From: CAYLPT01 sp964385645
GTDB taxonomy: Bacteria; Armatimonadota; Hebobacteria; Hebobacterales; Hebobacteraceae
Reading direction: 5' to 3'
Length of the DNA stretch: 64,000 nt
NCBI GenBank assembly: GCA_964385645.1
Contig: CAYLPT010000072.1
Coordinates: 1 to 64,000, forward strand
The notes under the pieces were generated by a model. The model searched no databases and was not told the DNA's origin. It saw only the letters and a program-made list of their open reading frames with translations. The translations under genes were made by a program, and so were the position numbers. Shown here piece after piece: positions 32,753 to 41,123 of the stretch. The first letter of the stretch is position 1. Every line of letters starts with the position of its first letter.

Positions 32753-33499
32753 ATGTCTACATCGGTCTACGAGTACATCGTCCGCACCAAGGACCTCTCC
32801 AAGGTCTATATGATGGGCGGCACCGAGGTGCGAGCGCTGGAGGACGTGGAGCTCGACATCCGCCGCGGCGAGTACGTGTCCATCATGGGCCCCTCCGGCT
32901 CGGGCAAGTCCACCCTGTTCAACATGATCGGGGGCCTCGACAAGCCCACGCGGGGCACGGTGTTCATTGACGAGGTGGACATGGCACAGCTCGACGCCTT
33001 CGAGCTCGCCTGGCTCCGGTGCCGCAAGATCGGCTACATCTTCCAGACCTTCAACCTGATCCCGGTGATGACCGCCCTCGAGAACGTCACCCTGCCCATG
33101 GTCTTCGCCGGCCTCACCACCGACCAGGCCCTCGACAAGGGCGTCGAGCTGCTGCGCACCGTCGGGCTGGCCGATCGCCGCGACCACAAGCCGACCGAGC
33201 TCTCCGGCGGCCAGCAGCAGCGAGTCGCCATCGCGCGCGCCCTCGCCAACGACCCCGCCATCATCCTCGCTGACGAGCCCACCGGAAACCTCGACCTGCG
33301 CACCGGCAAGGAGATCATCACCCTCCTCAAGCAGATGAACGAGGACAAGAACGTCACCATCATCTCGGCCACCCACGACCTCAAGATGATTGACGTCTCC
33401 GACCGCGTGGTGTGGATCCGGGACGGCAAGATCGAGCGCATCGAGGAGCGAGCCGACATCCAGGTGCGCGTCGGCGAGATGGAGGGGGAGGAGCAGTAG
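32753..33499 (+). CDS. MacB/LolD-type ABC transporter ATPase
   Basis: A 248-residue nucleotide-binding protein with Walker A GPSGSGKST, Q-loop TFNLIPVMTALENV, signature LSGGQQQRVAIARAL, Walker B IILADEPTGNLD and the switch histidine in SATHDLKM. This subgroup drives mechanotransmission ABC systems (MacB, LolCDE, FtsEX) rather than classical import. A GGGAGG lies 6 bp before the ATG. It is the last gene of the six-gene cluster and is the only ATPase available to the two FtsX-type proteins. Confidence 0.93.
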   Translation: MSTSVYEYIVRTKDLSKVYMMGGTEVRALEDVELDIRRGEYVSIMGPSGSGKSTLFNMIGGLDKPTRGTVFIDEVDMAQLDAFELAWLRCRKIGYIFQTFNLIPVMTALENVTLPMVFAGLTTDQALDKGVELLRTVGLADRRDHKPTELSGGQQQRVAIARALANDPAIILADEPTGNLDLRTGKEIITLLKQMNEDKNVTIISATHDLKMIDVSDRVVWIRDGKIERIEERADIQVRVGEMEGEEQ

Positions 33500-33533
33500 G
33501 GCCCCCGGGCGGGGGAGCCGCCGAGCCGGTTCC

Positions 33534-33562
33534 TTGACAGCCCGCCTGCGATGACCTATGAT
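33534..33562 (+). promoter_or_regulatory. promoter of the SPOR-grpE-ftsZ genes
   Basis: TTGACA (33534-33539), 17 bp, TATGAT (33557-33562). It lies 75 bp upstream of the SPOR gene. A near-consensus sigma-70 promoter suits housekeeping division and chaperone genes. Confidence 0.75.
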
Positions 33563-33637
33563 GCTCCCGCGGCCGCCCGCGAGCCGTTGCGGACGCCGAT
33601 GATGCCCGGCGCGGCGCGGGCCCTCCTGGGCTAGACG

Positions 33638-34237
33638 ATGAGAGCGGCGCGAGGCCACATCAGTCTTCCCTCGGCACTCCTGACGCTGTCGCTGCTGGCG
33701 CTCGTGCTGGCGGTGGGATTCGTGGTGGGCCGGGTGGTCGTCGCGAGGGCCTACCTCAAGATGATGCCCGACCTCGGCGAGCCCGCGGCCCCTGCCCCCG
33801 AGTCCGCACGCGCGGAGCCCCCCGGCGGCGCCGCCCCGGGCCGTGTCTATGTGCCGGCCCCGCCCCCGGAGCGCCCTCGCGGCGCGGAGCCGGCGGAGGC
33901 GCCGGCCCCAGCCGGAGAGGAGCCAACGGCGGAGGCGGACGGGCCGGCGGCCGCGCCGGCGCCCGCGACCGCGCCGGCCCCGCAGCCGGAGGGCCCGCCC
34001 GCCGGCGAGCGCCGCTACACCATCCAGGTGGGCGTGTTCGTGAGCCGGGAGGGCGCTCAGCAGGTGGCCGACGAGCTGACGCGGGCAGGCTTCCCGGCGC
34101 GCGTGGAGGCGGAGCGCGCGGACGACCGCACCGTCTACCGCGTGTTCACCGGCCGCTACCGGACCGACTCCGCGGCGCGCAGCGCCCTCGAGCAGCTCAA
34201 GCAGGAGGGCTTCCCGGGGTTCCTAGCCGAGCGCTGA
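33638..34237 (+). CDS. SPOR-domain membrane protein
   Basis: A 199-residue protein with one N-terminal membrane helix (about residues 11-33), a Pro/Ala/Glu-rich linker (45-125) and a SPOR domain (about 125-199: RRYTIQVGVFVSREGAQQVADEL, YRVFTGRYRTDSAARSALEQL). SPOR domains bind denuded glycan strands at division septa. Encoding next to ftsZ supports a cell-division role. It resembles FtsN/DedD in layout. Confidence 0.85.
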   Translation: MRAARGHISLPSALLTLSLLALVLAVGFVVGRVVVARAYLKMMPDLGEPAAPAPESARAEPPGGAAPGRVYVPAPPPERPRGAEPAEAPAPAGEEPTAEADGPAAAPAPATAPAPQPEGPPAGERRYTIQVGVFVSREGAQQVADELTRAGFPARVEAERADDRTVYRVFTGRYRTDSAARSALEQLKQEGFPGFLAER

Positions 34238-34270
34238 GGCACAGCAATACCGCGCGGGAGAGCACTATCC

Positions 34271-34930
34271 GTGAGGGACATACGGAACGACGACAGCGAG
34301 CCGCAGGCGCCAGACCAGCGCGACACCCAGGGCGACCCTGAGGGCGCGCCCGGGCCGCTGGCCGAAGAGATCGCCCCGGCCGAGGAGGAGCCTGAGGAGG
34401 AGGAAGCGCGGCGGGAGGAATCCGAGGTGGAGGTCCTGCAGAAAGAGCTGGCCCTGTTGGAGGGGCAGCTCAGGGACATGCGGGACCGCTACATCCGAGC
34501 AGTGGCCGACCTGGACAACGCGCGCAAGCGTGCGCGGCAGGAGATCGCCGAGGCGCGAAAATCGGCGGCGGCGAGCGTCATACTGGACGTGCTGGGGATC
34601 GTTGACAACCTCGAGCGCGCCCTGGAGACGGCCCAGGCCGGCCCCGAGGCCCCGGAGCAGACCAGGGCGGTGTATGAGGGCGTGTCCCTGATCTACCGGC
34701 AGTTCATGGATGCGCTGGAGCGCCGGGGCGTCAAGCCCATCCGCGCGCTGGGCGAGCGCTTCGACCCCAAGTATCACGAGGCGGTGGCCCAGGTGCCGGC
34801 GAGCGGCGATCAGCGGGACGGCACTATCGCGCTGGAGATGCAGAGGGGATACCTGATGGGCGACCGGGTGCTCCGGCCCAGCCGAGTGGGGGTCGTGGTG
34901 CGGGAGGCGGGGGACAAGCAGGCCGGGTGA
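34271..34930 (+). CDS. grpE: nucleotide exchange factor GrpE
   Basis: GrpE releases ADP from DnaK. The 219-residue protein has an acidic N-terminal tail (1-55), a long dimerisation helix (about 55-110; RDRYIRAVADLDNARKRARQE) and a C-terminal beta domain with FDPKYHEAVAQVP and LMGDRVLRPSRVGVV. The start is the GTG at 34271. Unusually it is followed by ftsZ, not dnaK; the dnaK gene must lie elsewhere. Confidence 0.93.
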   Translation: MRDIRNDDSEPQAPDQRDTQGDPEGAPGPLAEEIAPAEEEPEEEEARREESEVEVLQKELALLEGQLRDMRDRYIRAVADLDNARKRARQEIAEARKSAAASVILDVLGIVDNLERALETAQAGPEAPEQTRAVYEGVSLIYRQFMDALERRGVKPIRALGERFDPKYHEAVAQVPASGDQRDGTIALEMQRGYLMGDRVLRPSRVGVVVREAGDKQAG

Positions 34931-35162
34931 TGGGCGGGGAGAGGGAAGGCCGCCAGACCGTCGAAGAGGACGCCCGGGCGGCGGGCGACGGGCGGAGGAT
35001 GGTGAGAGAGGTCGCGTTGTGGTATCTTCAAGGAGAAAGCGACGCCGGGCGAACTCGCCCGAGGAGCCGAAGGAGCAGGTGAACGCGGTAGGCGGGGAAG
35101 GGCAGCCGGAGGCGCCCGGGCGAGAGGTTGAGGCCCCGATGCTGAGAGAGGGAGGAACTCCT

Positions 35163-36215
35163 ATGTCGAGCCAGCAGGCGGCCGACGCGAGGCATGCGGT
35201 GATCCGGGTGATCGGCATCGGCGGGGCCGGCAGCAATGCCGTGGACCGGATGGTGGAGGCCGGGCTCAAGGGGGTGGAGTTCGTGGCCGCGAACACGGAT
35301 CTCCAGGCCCTCGCCCGCTCCCGGGCCACAACCAAGCTCCAGCTCGGTGCTCAGGTGACCAATGGGCTGGGCGCCGGGGGCGACCCCGAGGTCGGGGCGC
35401 GGGCGGCGGAGGAGAGCCGGTCGGAGATCAAGGGGGTGCTGGAGGGGGCCGACATGGTCTTCATCACCGCCGGCATGGGGGGCGGCACTGGGACCGGCGG
35501 CGCCCCCACGGTCGCGGAGGTGAGCCGCGAGGTCGGGGCGCTGACGGTGGCCGTGGTCACGAAGCCCTTCGCCTTCGAGCGGGGCCGGCGGCAGGCCATC
35601 GCCGACGAGGGGCTGGACAACCTGCGCACCAAGGTGGACACGCTCATCACTGTGCCGAACGACCGCTTGCTGGGCGTGGTGCAGAAGAAGGTCACCCTGC
35701 TCGACGCCTTCCGCCTCGCCGACGAGGTGCTGCGGGAGGGCGTTCAGGGCATCTCCGACCTGATCACCATCCCCGGGCTCATCAACCTCGACTTCGCCGA
35801 CGTGAAGACGGTCATGCAGGACGCCGGCACCGCGCTGATGGGCATCGGCGTAGGCAGCGGCGAGACGCGGGCCTCTGACGCCGCGCAGGCCGCCATCTCG
35901 AGCCCGCTGCTCGAGAGCTCCATTGACGGGGCGACCCGGATCCTGTTCAACATCACCGGCGGCGGCGACTTGTCTCTCTCCGAGGTCGAGGAGGCCGCGC
36001 AGGTTATCCGATCCGCCTCCGATTCGCCGGACACCAACGTCTTGTTCGGCGTCGTCATCGCCGAGGAGCCGAGAGAGGAAGTCCGCATCACCGTCCTCGC
36101 CACGGGCTTCGAGCGGGGCCGCCGGTCGGCCAAGGGCGAGGGGCGGGGGCTGCCCGCGGCAGAGCCCGTCCCCGATGCCGACCTCGAGGTGCCTACCTTC
36201 CTGCGCAACCGCTAG
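35163..36215 (+). CDS. ftsZ: cell division protein FtsZ
   Basis: The tubulin-like GTPase of the Z-ring. The 350-residue protein carries VIGIGGAGSNAVDRM, the tubulin signature GMGGGTGTGGAPTVAEV, the T7 region (LINLDFADVKTVMQDAGTA) and a C-terminal peptide DLEVPTFLRNR that would bind partners. The linker is short, so the protein is at the low end of the family range. The start is the ATG at 35163 with GGAGG 7 bp upstream; the frame is open back to 35019 but that leader is basic and unlike FtsZ. No ftsA or ftsQ is adjacent. Its stop codon overlaps the stop of the convergent gene. Confidence 0.94.
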   Translation: MSSQQAADARHAVIRVIGIGGAGSNAVDRMVEAGLKGVEFVAANTDLQALARSRATTKLQLGAQVTNGLGAGGDPEVGARAAEESRSEIKGVLEGADMVFITAGMGGGTGTGGAPTVAEVSREVGALTVAVVTKPFAFERGRRQAIADEGLDNLRTKVDTLITVPNDRLLGVVQKKVTLLDAFRLADEVLREGVQGISDLITIPGLINLDFADVKTVMQDAGTALMGIGVGSGETRASDAAQAAISSPLLESSIDGATRILFNITGGGDLSLSEVEEAAQVIRSASDSPDTNVLFGVVIAEEPREEVRITVLATGFERGRRSAKGEGRGLPAAEPVPDADLEVPTFLRNR

Positions 36216-37099
36216 CCGCCCCGGAGGGCGCGCGCAATGGCTCGGAGGTGGGCGGGGGTGGATCCGCAGCACCCGCCGATCAGCGTGGCCCCCAGGTCGC
36301 GGAAGCGCGGCGCCGCCTCGGCCATCGCCTCAGGCGCCTCCGGGAAGACCACGCCCTCGGCCGTCCGCTGCGGCCGGCCGGCGTTGGGCTGCGCGATGAG
36401 CGGAAGCTCGCTCACCGCGCGGAAGGCGCGGATGATCTCCACCATCTCCGCGGGCGAGATGGTCCCGCAGTTCGCGCCTACCACCACCGCGCCTGCGGCC
36501 CCCAGCTCCGCCGCCGCGCGCTCGGGCGTCACCCCGAAGGCCGTGCGCCCGTTAGGGTCGAAGGCCATCGAGGCCACCACCGGCAGGCCTGTCTCCACCG
36601 CCGCCTCGACGGCCAGCACCCCCTCCTCGATCGCGCTCATGGTCTCGACGATGAGCATGTCCACTCCCCCCTCGGCGAGGGCGCGCGCCTGCTCGGCGAA
36701 GGCGTCCCGCGCCGCGGCGGGGTGGAAGTCGCCATAGGGCTCCAGGATCCGCCCCGTGGGGCCGATGCTCCCGGCCGCGAAGGCCCGCTCTCCCGCCACC
36801 TCGCGGGCCAGGCGGGCGCCGGCCGCGTTGAGCTCGACGGTCCGCTCCCCCAGGCCGTGGCGCTCTAGCGCGGGCCGGCTGCCCTGGAAGGTGTTGCTCT
36901 GGAGCACGTCCGAGCCCGCCTCCAGGAAGCCGCGGTGCACCGCACGCACGCGGTCGGGCTGCTCGACGTTCAGCACCTCGAGCGACCGCCCGGGCGTGTG
37001 GCCCTCCTGGCTCAGGGTCGTCCCCATCGCCCCATCGCCGATGAGGAGGCCCTGGAGAAGGCCCGCCCTCAGCCTGGCTGCCCGCTGCTCGGCCTGCAT
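36212..37099 (-). CDS. homocysteine S-methyltransferase family protein
   Basis: A 295-residue barrel enzyme of the BHMT/MetH-N type, which transfers a methyl group to homocysteine. The zinc cysteines appear as VVGANCGTIS (about residue 205) and IGGCCGSTPAHL (about 278). Other signatures are LIGDGAMGTTLSQEG and FLEAGSDVLQSNTFQG. It lacks the cobalamin and folate domains of full MetH, so the methyl donor could be SAM, S-methylmethionine or a separate corrinoid protein. It is divergent from the MTAP-family gene, hinting at methionine salvage. Confidence 0.88.
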   Translation of the reverse strand: MQAEQRAARLRAGLLQGLLIGDGAMGTTLSQEGHTPGRSLEVLNVEQPDRVRAVHRGFLEAGSDVLQSNTFQGSRPALERHGLGERTVELNAAGARLAREVAGERAFAAGSIGPTGRILEPYGDFHPAAARDAFAEQARALAEGGVDMLIVETMSAIEEGVLAVEAAVETGLPVVASMAFDPNGRTAFGVTPERAAAELGAAGAVVVGANCGTISPAEMVEIIRAFRAVSELPLIAQPNAGRPQRTAEGVVFPEAPEAMAEAAPRFRDLGATLIGGCCGSTPAHLRAIARALRGG

Positions 37100-37108
37100 G
37101 GCGGGGCG

Positions 37109-37137
37109 ATTGTACCCTCGGGTCCTCCGGGCGTCAA
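37109..37137 (-). promoter_or_regulatory. promoter of the homocysteine methyltransferase gene
   Basis: On the - strand TTGACG (37137-37132) and TACAAT (37114-37109) are 17 bp apart. The -10 ends 10 bp before the ATG at 37099, so the transcript would have almost no leader. Confidence 0.6.
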
Positions 37138-37243
37138 GCAAGCGCCGGGGCCCTGTGGGCCCGCCACCCGCCTCCGGGTCAGCGCAGGTGGCGCTGGCTC
37201 GGGGTCGAAGGGTGAGGGGGCGCGACCGGCGCGGGGGAGAGAA

Positions 37244-38011
37244 ATGGACTTCGGCATCATCGGCGGCACGGGTTTCTACCAGACGGGCGGCGAGCCCGGC
37301 AAGCGGATCGAGGTGGCGACCCCGTATGGGCTCGTGGAGGTGGAGCAGGGGAGCTTCGGCGGGCGCACCGTGGCCTTCGTGGCGCGCCACGGGTGGCAGC
37401 ACAGCGTGCCGCCGCACCGCATCAACTACCGGGCGAACGTCTCCGCGCTGCAGCAGCTTGGGGTGACGAGCGTGCTCGCCTCTGCGGCCGTGGGCTCGAT
37501 GGCGGAAGCGCTGCCGCCGGGCGCGCTGGCCATCGTCACGCAGTTCCTCGATTTCACGCGGGGCCGGCCGAGCACGTTCTTCGACGGCGACTCAGGCGGG
37601 GTCGTGCATGTGGACATGACCGAGCCCTACTGCCCCCACCTGAGCCGGGAGCTGGCGGCAGCGGCGCAGAGCCTCGGCGAGCAGGTCGCGCCCGCAGCCA
37701 CGTATGCCTGCGCGGAGGGCCCGCGCTTCGAGACCGCCGCCGAGATCCGCATGTACCGGATGCTGGGCGCCGACCTGGTCGGCATGACGAACGTGCCCGA
37801 GGTGACGCTCGCCCGGGAGGCGGGCATCTGCTATGCGACGGTGGCCGTGGTCACCAACTGGGCAGCGGGGGTATCGGAGACGCCGCTCGCGCACGAGGAA
37901 GTAAGCGCCTTCATGGAACGACAGATACCGCGCCTGCGCGCCCTCTTCGAGCGCACCATCGCGGATCATCAAGAAATCGCTTGCTCGTGCCGCCGATGGC
38001 GGACCCTGTAG
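37244..38011 (+). CDS. mtnP: MTAP/PNP-family phosphorylase, probably 6-oxopurine-specific
   Basis: A 255-residue phosphorylase with the phosphate-binding start MDFGIIGGTGFYQ, RHGWQHSVPPHRINYRAN, AEGPRFETAAEIRMYRMLGAD and MTNVPEVTLAREAGICYA. It would cleave methylthioadenosine, methylthioinosine or purine nucleosides. In MTAP an aspartate contacts the 6-amino group; here the equivalent stretch is VVTNWAAGVSET with Asn205, as in 6-oxopurine enzymes. The ATG at 37244 has GGGGGAGAG upstream. It overlaps dprA by 16 bp. Confidence 0.85.
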   Translation: MDFGIIGGTGFYQTGGEPGKRIEVATPYGLVEVEQGSFGGRTVAFVARHGWQHSVPPHRINYRANVSALQQLGVTSVLASAAVGSMAEALPPGALAIVTQFLDFTRGRPSTFFDGDSGGVVHVDMTEPYCPHLSRELAAAAQSLGEQVAPAATYACAEGPRFETAAEIRMYRMLGADLVGMTNVPEVTLAREAGICYATVAVVTNWAAGVSETPLAHEEVSAFMERQIPRLRALFERTIADHQEIACSCRRWRTL

Positions 38012-38940
38012 CCGGTCGGGGTGGCGGAGAAGCCGCACTCTGGTGGGCGGCACTCCAGAGCGTCACTGGCATCGGCCCCGCGAGGGCGCTCCACTTGGCG
38101 CGGACCTTCGGCTCGGCACAGAAGGCTCTGCAGGCCCCCGTCGAGGAGCTGGCCGGCCGGGGCCGGCTCTCGCTCGAGCAGGCGCAGGCGCTGGCCGCGA
38201 TGTCGGGGTCTCTCGCGCGGGTCTCTGAGCGGCTCGATCTCTGGCGCCGGGCGGGCATCGAGGCGGTGGCCGTCGAGGATGAGCGCTACCCGGCCGGCCT
38301 TCGCGACCTGCGGAGCCCGCCGCCGCTGCTGTTCTTGCGGGGTGAGCTGAGGCCAGACGACGGCCGCGCGGTGGCCATCGTCGGCACCCGCGAGCCCAGC
38401 CGAGAGGGGGCGCGGCTCGCCCGCGGCCTCGCAAGGGGACTCGCCGCGCGCGGCTTCACCGTCGTGAGCGGCCTGGCGCGTGGGATCGACACCGCGGGAC
38501 ACCGGGGCGCGCTCGCCGCGCGCGGGGGGAGGACCATCGCCGTGCTTGGCTCGGGGCTGCTGCGCATCTACCCACCGGAGAACGCCGTGCTCGCGGCCAC
38601 CATCGCGCGGCGCGGCTGCCTGATGGCCGAGGTGAGCCCCGACGTGGAGGTGGACCGCCGGCGCCTGCTGGCGCGGGACCGCATCCAGGCAGCGCTGCCG
38701 CGCGCCGTGATCGTCGTCCAGGCCTACGAGCAGTGCGGCAGCATCGTCACCGCACGCCACGCCCGCCAGTGCGGCCGAATGCTGCTGGCGGTCCCGTGGA
38801 CGGAGCCGCCATTCTCGCATGGCTGGCAGCGCCTCAGGGAGATGGGCGCGCGCCCCATCGCGGCCGAGGCGGAGCTCGACGACCTGGTGGCCGCGCTGGA
38901 GGCGGAGCCGCCCGTCGGCCCGCAGAGGCCGCTCCTCTAG
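37996..38940 (+). CDS. dprA: DNA-processing protein DprA
   Basis: A 314-residue protein with an N-terminal helix-hairpin-helix-like region (VTGIGPARALHLARTFGS) and a Rossmann core (VAIVGTREPSREG, FTVVSGLARGIDTAGHRGAL, TIAVLGSGLLRIYPPENA). DprA loads RecA on incoming single-stranded DNA during transformation. The later motif RDRIQAALPRAVIVVQA replaces the usual RNRIIAGLS stretch, so the protein is somewhat divergent; the C-terminal winged helix is absent or rudimentary. Start ATG 37996 lies inside the mtnP end. The stop shares CTAG with the convergent gene. Confidence 0.85.
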   Translation: MADPVAGRGGGEAALWWAALQSVTGIGPARALHLARTFGSAQKALQAPVEELAGRGRLSLEQAQALAAMSGSLARVSERLDLWRRAGIEAVAVEDERYPAGLRDLRSPPPLLFLRGELRPDDGRAVAIVGTREPSREGARLARGLARGLAARGFTVVSGLARGIDTAGHRGALAARGGRTIAVLGSGLLRIYPPENAVLAATIARRGCLMAEVSPDVEVDRRRLLARDRIQAALPRAVIVVQAYEQCGSIVTARHARQCGRMLLAVPWTEPPFSHGWQRLREMGARPIAAEAELDDLVAALEAEPPVGPQRPLL

Positions 38941-41120
38941 CGCGCTGGCCGGCCGCGGCGCCGCCGCGGCCACAGCACCAGGGCCGCGCAGGCCGCCGCC
39001 GACACCAGGGTAAGGGCGCGGCCGACCAGGAATCCCGTCGGCCGATACAGGAACTCGACGGTGTGCTCTCCGGCCGGCGTCACCGCCCCCATGAGGACCC
39101 CGTTCACCTTCAGCAGCGGCGCCGGCCGCCCGTCCACGCGGGCACGCCACCCCCGGTCCCACCGCTCGTTCAGCACCACCAGCGTTGGCCCGCTGGCTTC
39201 GGTGTGCGCGATGACCCACTCTGGCCTGCGCACCTCGGTCGCGAGGCTGACCGTCGCCCCAGGCTCGAGCTGGAGTCCGTCCAGCTCGCCCTCGACCACT
39301 GCGACGTCGCGCAGGCGCCCGGCGCGGGCCAGCTCTGTCGTCCTGAAGTAGGCCTCGATCGGGTCCGCCGCAGCCACCACCTCGCCCGCTGTGAACACGT
39401 GCGGGAACGCGCCCGGATTGCGGTAGACGGTGAAGGGCCCGGCCTGTACGCCCTCCAGCTCCGGGAAGCTGGTCCCGCCCCCGACCGCTAAGTACTTAGC
39501 GCCAAGAAGAGAGAGCAGCGACAGGTCCTTGTGCAGCACCGCGTCGAGGAAGGCGGCGTTGAACAGCGGCGCCTGCTGGCGGTCCACGAACGCCGCATAG
39601 CCGTCCAGGGTCCTCAGTCCATAGGACATAGGTACGTTCGGCGGCAGCAGCCTGCGCGCCTCCGCCCACCCGTCCGGGTTCGTCGCCCAGCCGCCGGGGG
39701 GAACCCATTCGGCATCCACCCGCTGCGGTGGCAAAATGTGCACGCGCGCCCAGTCTGGATCCTCGCCAACAAGCTCCGCCACAGGGTGGGGGGTGGTCAG
39801 TATCCGCGGATCGGCGAGCGGCGCGAGGGTGCGGCCGAACGCCCACAGGTCGAGCACCGAGGCGGCTGCCACCGCGCCTCCAAGCACTATCGCGCGGCGC
39901 CCGCGACCCACCGCGGGTAGTCGTGCGATGGTCTCCCAGCCGTATCCGACGAGTAGCGCTGCCGCGAGCGTGAAGAGGAAGATGAAGCGGGCGGGCACTC
40001 GGAAGTCACCGAAGCCGGGGAGGTGGCGAAGAAGCTCGTAGAGCGGATTGTTGCGGGCGAGCGCGAGAAGCAGCGCGGCCGCCGCGAGCCCGGCCAGCGG
40101 CCAGGCGCGGCGCTGCGTACCGCCCACAAGCGCCAGCGCGAGTGGCGCGATACCGAGGTACAGGACGTACTCCCAGTAGTAGGGTCGGCCGCTATAGGTG
40201 TCATCGGCCGGCGTGCCCTGCCAGTTAGGGGCGACCAGCCCGATCAGGTGCTCGGGACGCAGAGAGAAAGACGTGATGTAGCCGAGGTCGCCGCGCCCGG
40301 CGCGGGGCGCGGCCGCGGCCAGCTCGGCGGTGGGCAGAAGCTGCACCGCGGCCAGCCCCGCCCCCAGCGCCAGCGTGCCCGCGGCAACGATGAGGGCGGT
40401 CCGCAGCGGCCAGCGCCGCGCGCGGCGCGCCCTCTCGACGGTTCGCCACCCGACCCAGAAGAGCACTGCGAGGGTGATGTGGAAGAGCGTCTGAGGGTGC
40501 CCCGCCAGCGCCGCCATGGAGCACGCGAGGCCCGCGAGCGCGATGTTCCGCGCCATCGGCCCGCGCCAGGCCCGCTCGACGAATACCAGGATCACCGGGA
40601 GCCACGCCGCGGCGCAGATCAGGCTGACGTGGTGGAGATGGGAGAGCAGATAGCCGCTAAGTGAGAACACCAGCCCCGAGAGCCACGCGGCGGACGGTGA
40701 GCACCCGAGAGTGCGCGCCAGCGCGTAGGCCCCGAGACCGGCCGCAAGAAGGTGGACGGCCAGCAGCCAGCCGATGGCCGCGGGGGAGGGGAGGAGCCAG
40801 GAGAGAGCGAGGGAGAGGGGGTGGAAGGCCGCGATCTGGCCCTCTGCGGCGAGCGGGTAGCCGCACATGATGTGGGGGCACCACAGGGGGAGCCGTCCGG
40901 CGCGAAGCGATTCGTGCATGAACCCCTTGACGGGTTCGAAGAAGAAGAGAAGGTCGCCGTGGATGAACGCGCCGCGGAGGGTTAGCGCCCGCCAGAAGAA
41001 GGCCAGGTGCACGAGCGCGAGAGCGCCCACGGCCAGCGAGTCCCACCCCCTTCTGGCAGCCGGTCCCGCCCCCGAGTGCCCATCCAGGCCTGCACTGCTC
41101 CGCCTCTGTCTCTGTGGCAT
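38937..41120 (-). CDS. YfhO-family polytopic membrane protein
   Basis: A 727-residue protein with about 12 membrane helices over residues 25-450 and a soluble extracytoplasmic part (about 450-690), then a final helix (about 700-722). The first loop has IHGDLLFFFEPVKGFMHESLRAGRLPLW, typical of YfhO-like and related GT-C proteins with an acidic donor-site residue. The C-terminal part (NERWDRGWRARVDGRPAPLLKVNGVLMG, HTVEFLYRP) is the YfhO hallmark. YfhO participates in lipoteichoic acid glycosylation in Bacillus; the substrate here is unknown. It is co-transcribed with the URO-D-like gene, 3 bp upstream. Confidence 0.85.
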   Translation of the reverse strand: MPQRQRRSSAGLDGHSGAGPAARRGWDSLAVGALALVHLAFFWRALTLRGAFIHGDLLFFFEPVKGFMHESLRAGRLPLWCPHIMCGYPLAAEGQIAAFHPLSLALSWLLPSPAAIGWLLAVHLLAAGLGAYALARTLGCSPSAAWLSGLVFSLSGYLLSHLHHVSLICAAAWLPVILVFVERAWRGPMARNIALAGLACSMAALAGHPQTLFHITLAVLFWVGWRTVERARRARRWPLRTALIVAAGTLALGAGLAAVQLLPTAELAAAAPRAGRGDLGYITSFSLRPEHLIGLVAPNWQGTPADDTYSGRPYYWEYVLYLGIAPLALALVGGTQRRAWPLAGLAAAALLLALARNNPLYELLRHLPGFGDFRVPARFIFLFTLAAALLVGYGWETIARLPAVGRGRRAIVLGGAVAAASVLDLWAFGRTLAPLADPRILTTPHPVAELVGEDPDWARVHILPPQRVDAEWVPPGGWATNPDGWAEARRLLPPNVPMSYGLRTLDGYAAFVDRQQAPLFNAAFLDAVLHKDLSLLSLLGAKYLAVGGGTSFPELEGVQAGPFTVYRNPGAFPHVFTAGEVVAAADPIEAYFRTTELARAGRLRDVAVVEGELDGLQLEPGATVSLATEVRRPEWVIAHTEASGPTLVVLNERWDRGWRARVDGRPAPLLKVNGVLMGAVTPAGEHTVEFLYRPTGFLVGRALTLVSAAACAALVLWPRRRRGRPAR

Positions 41121-41123
41121 TCC

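Noticed and set aside
31133..33658. 841-codon - strand frame opposite the PqqD, FtsX and ATPase genes
   Set aside because: Low-complexity product, no ribosome site, opposite clear ABC transporter genes.
35019..35162. N-terminal extension of FtsZ
   Set aside because: The leader is basic and unlike FtsZ, and a GGAGG site lies just before the ATG at 35163.
37393..37995. N-terminal extension of DprA
   Set aside because: It lies in another frame of the MTAP-family gene and is low-complexity; DprA homology begins after 37996.
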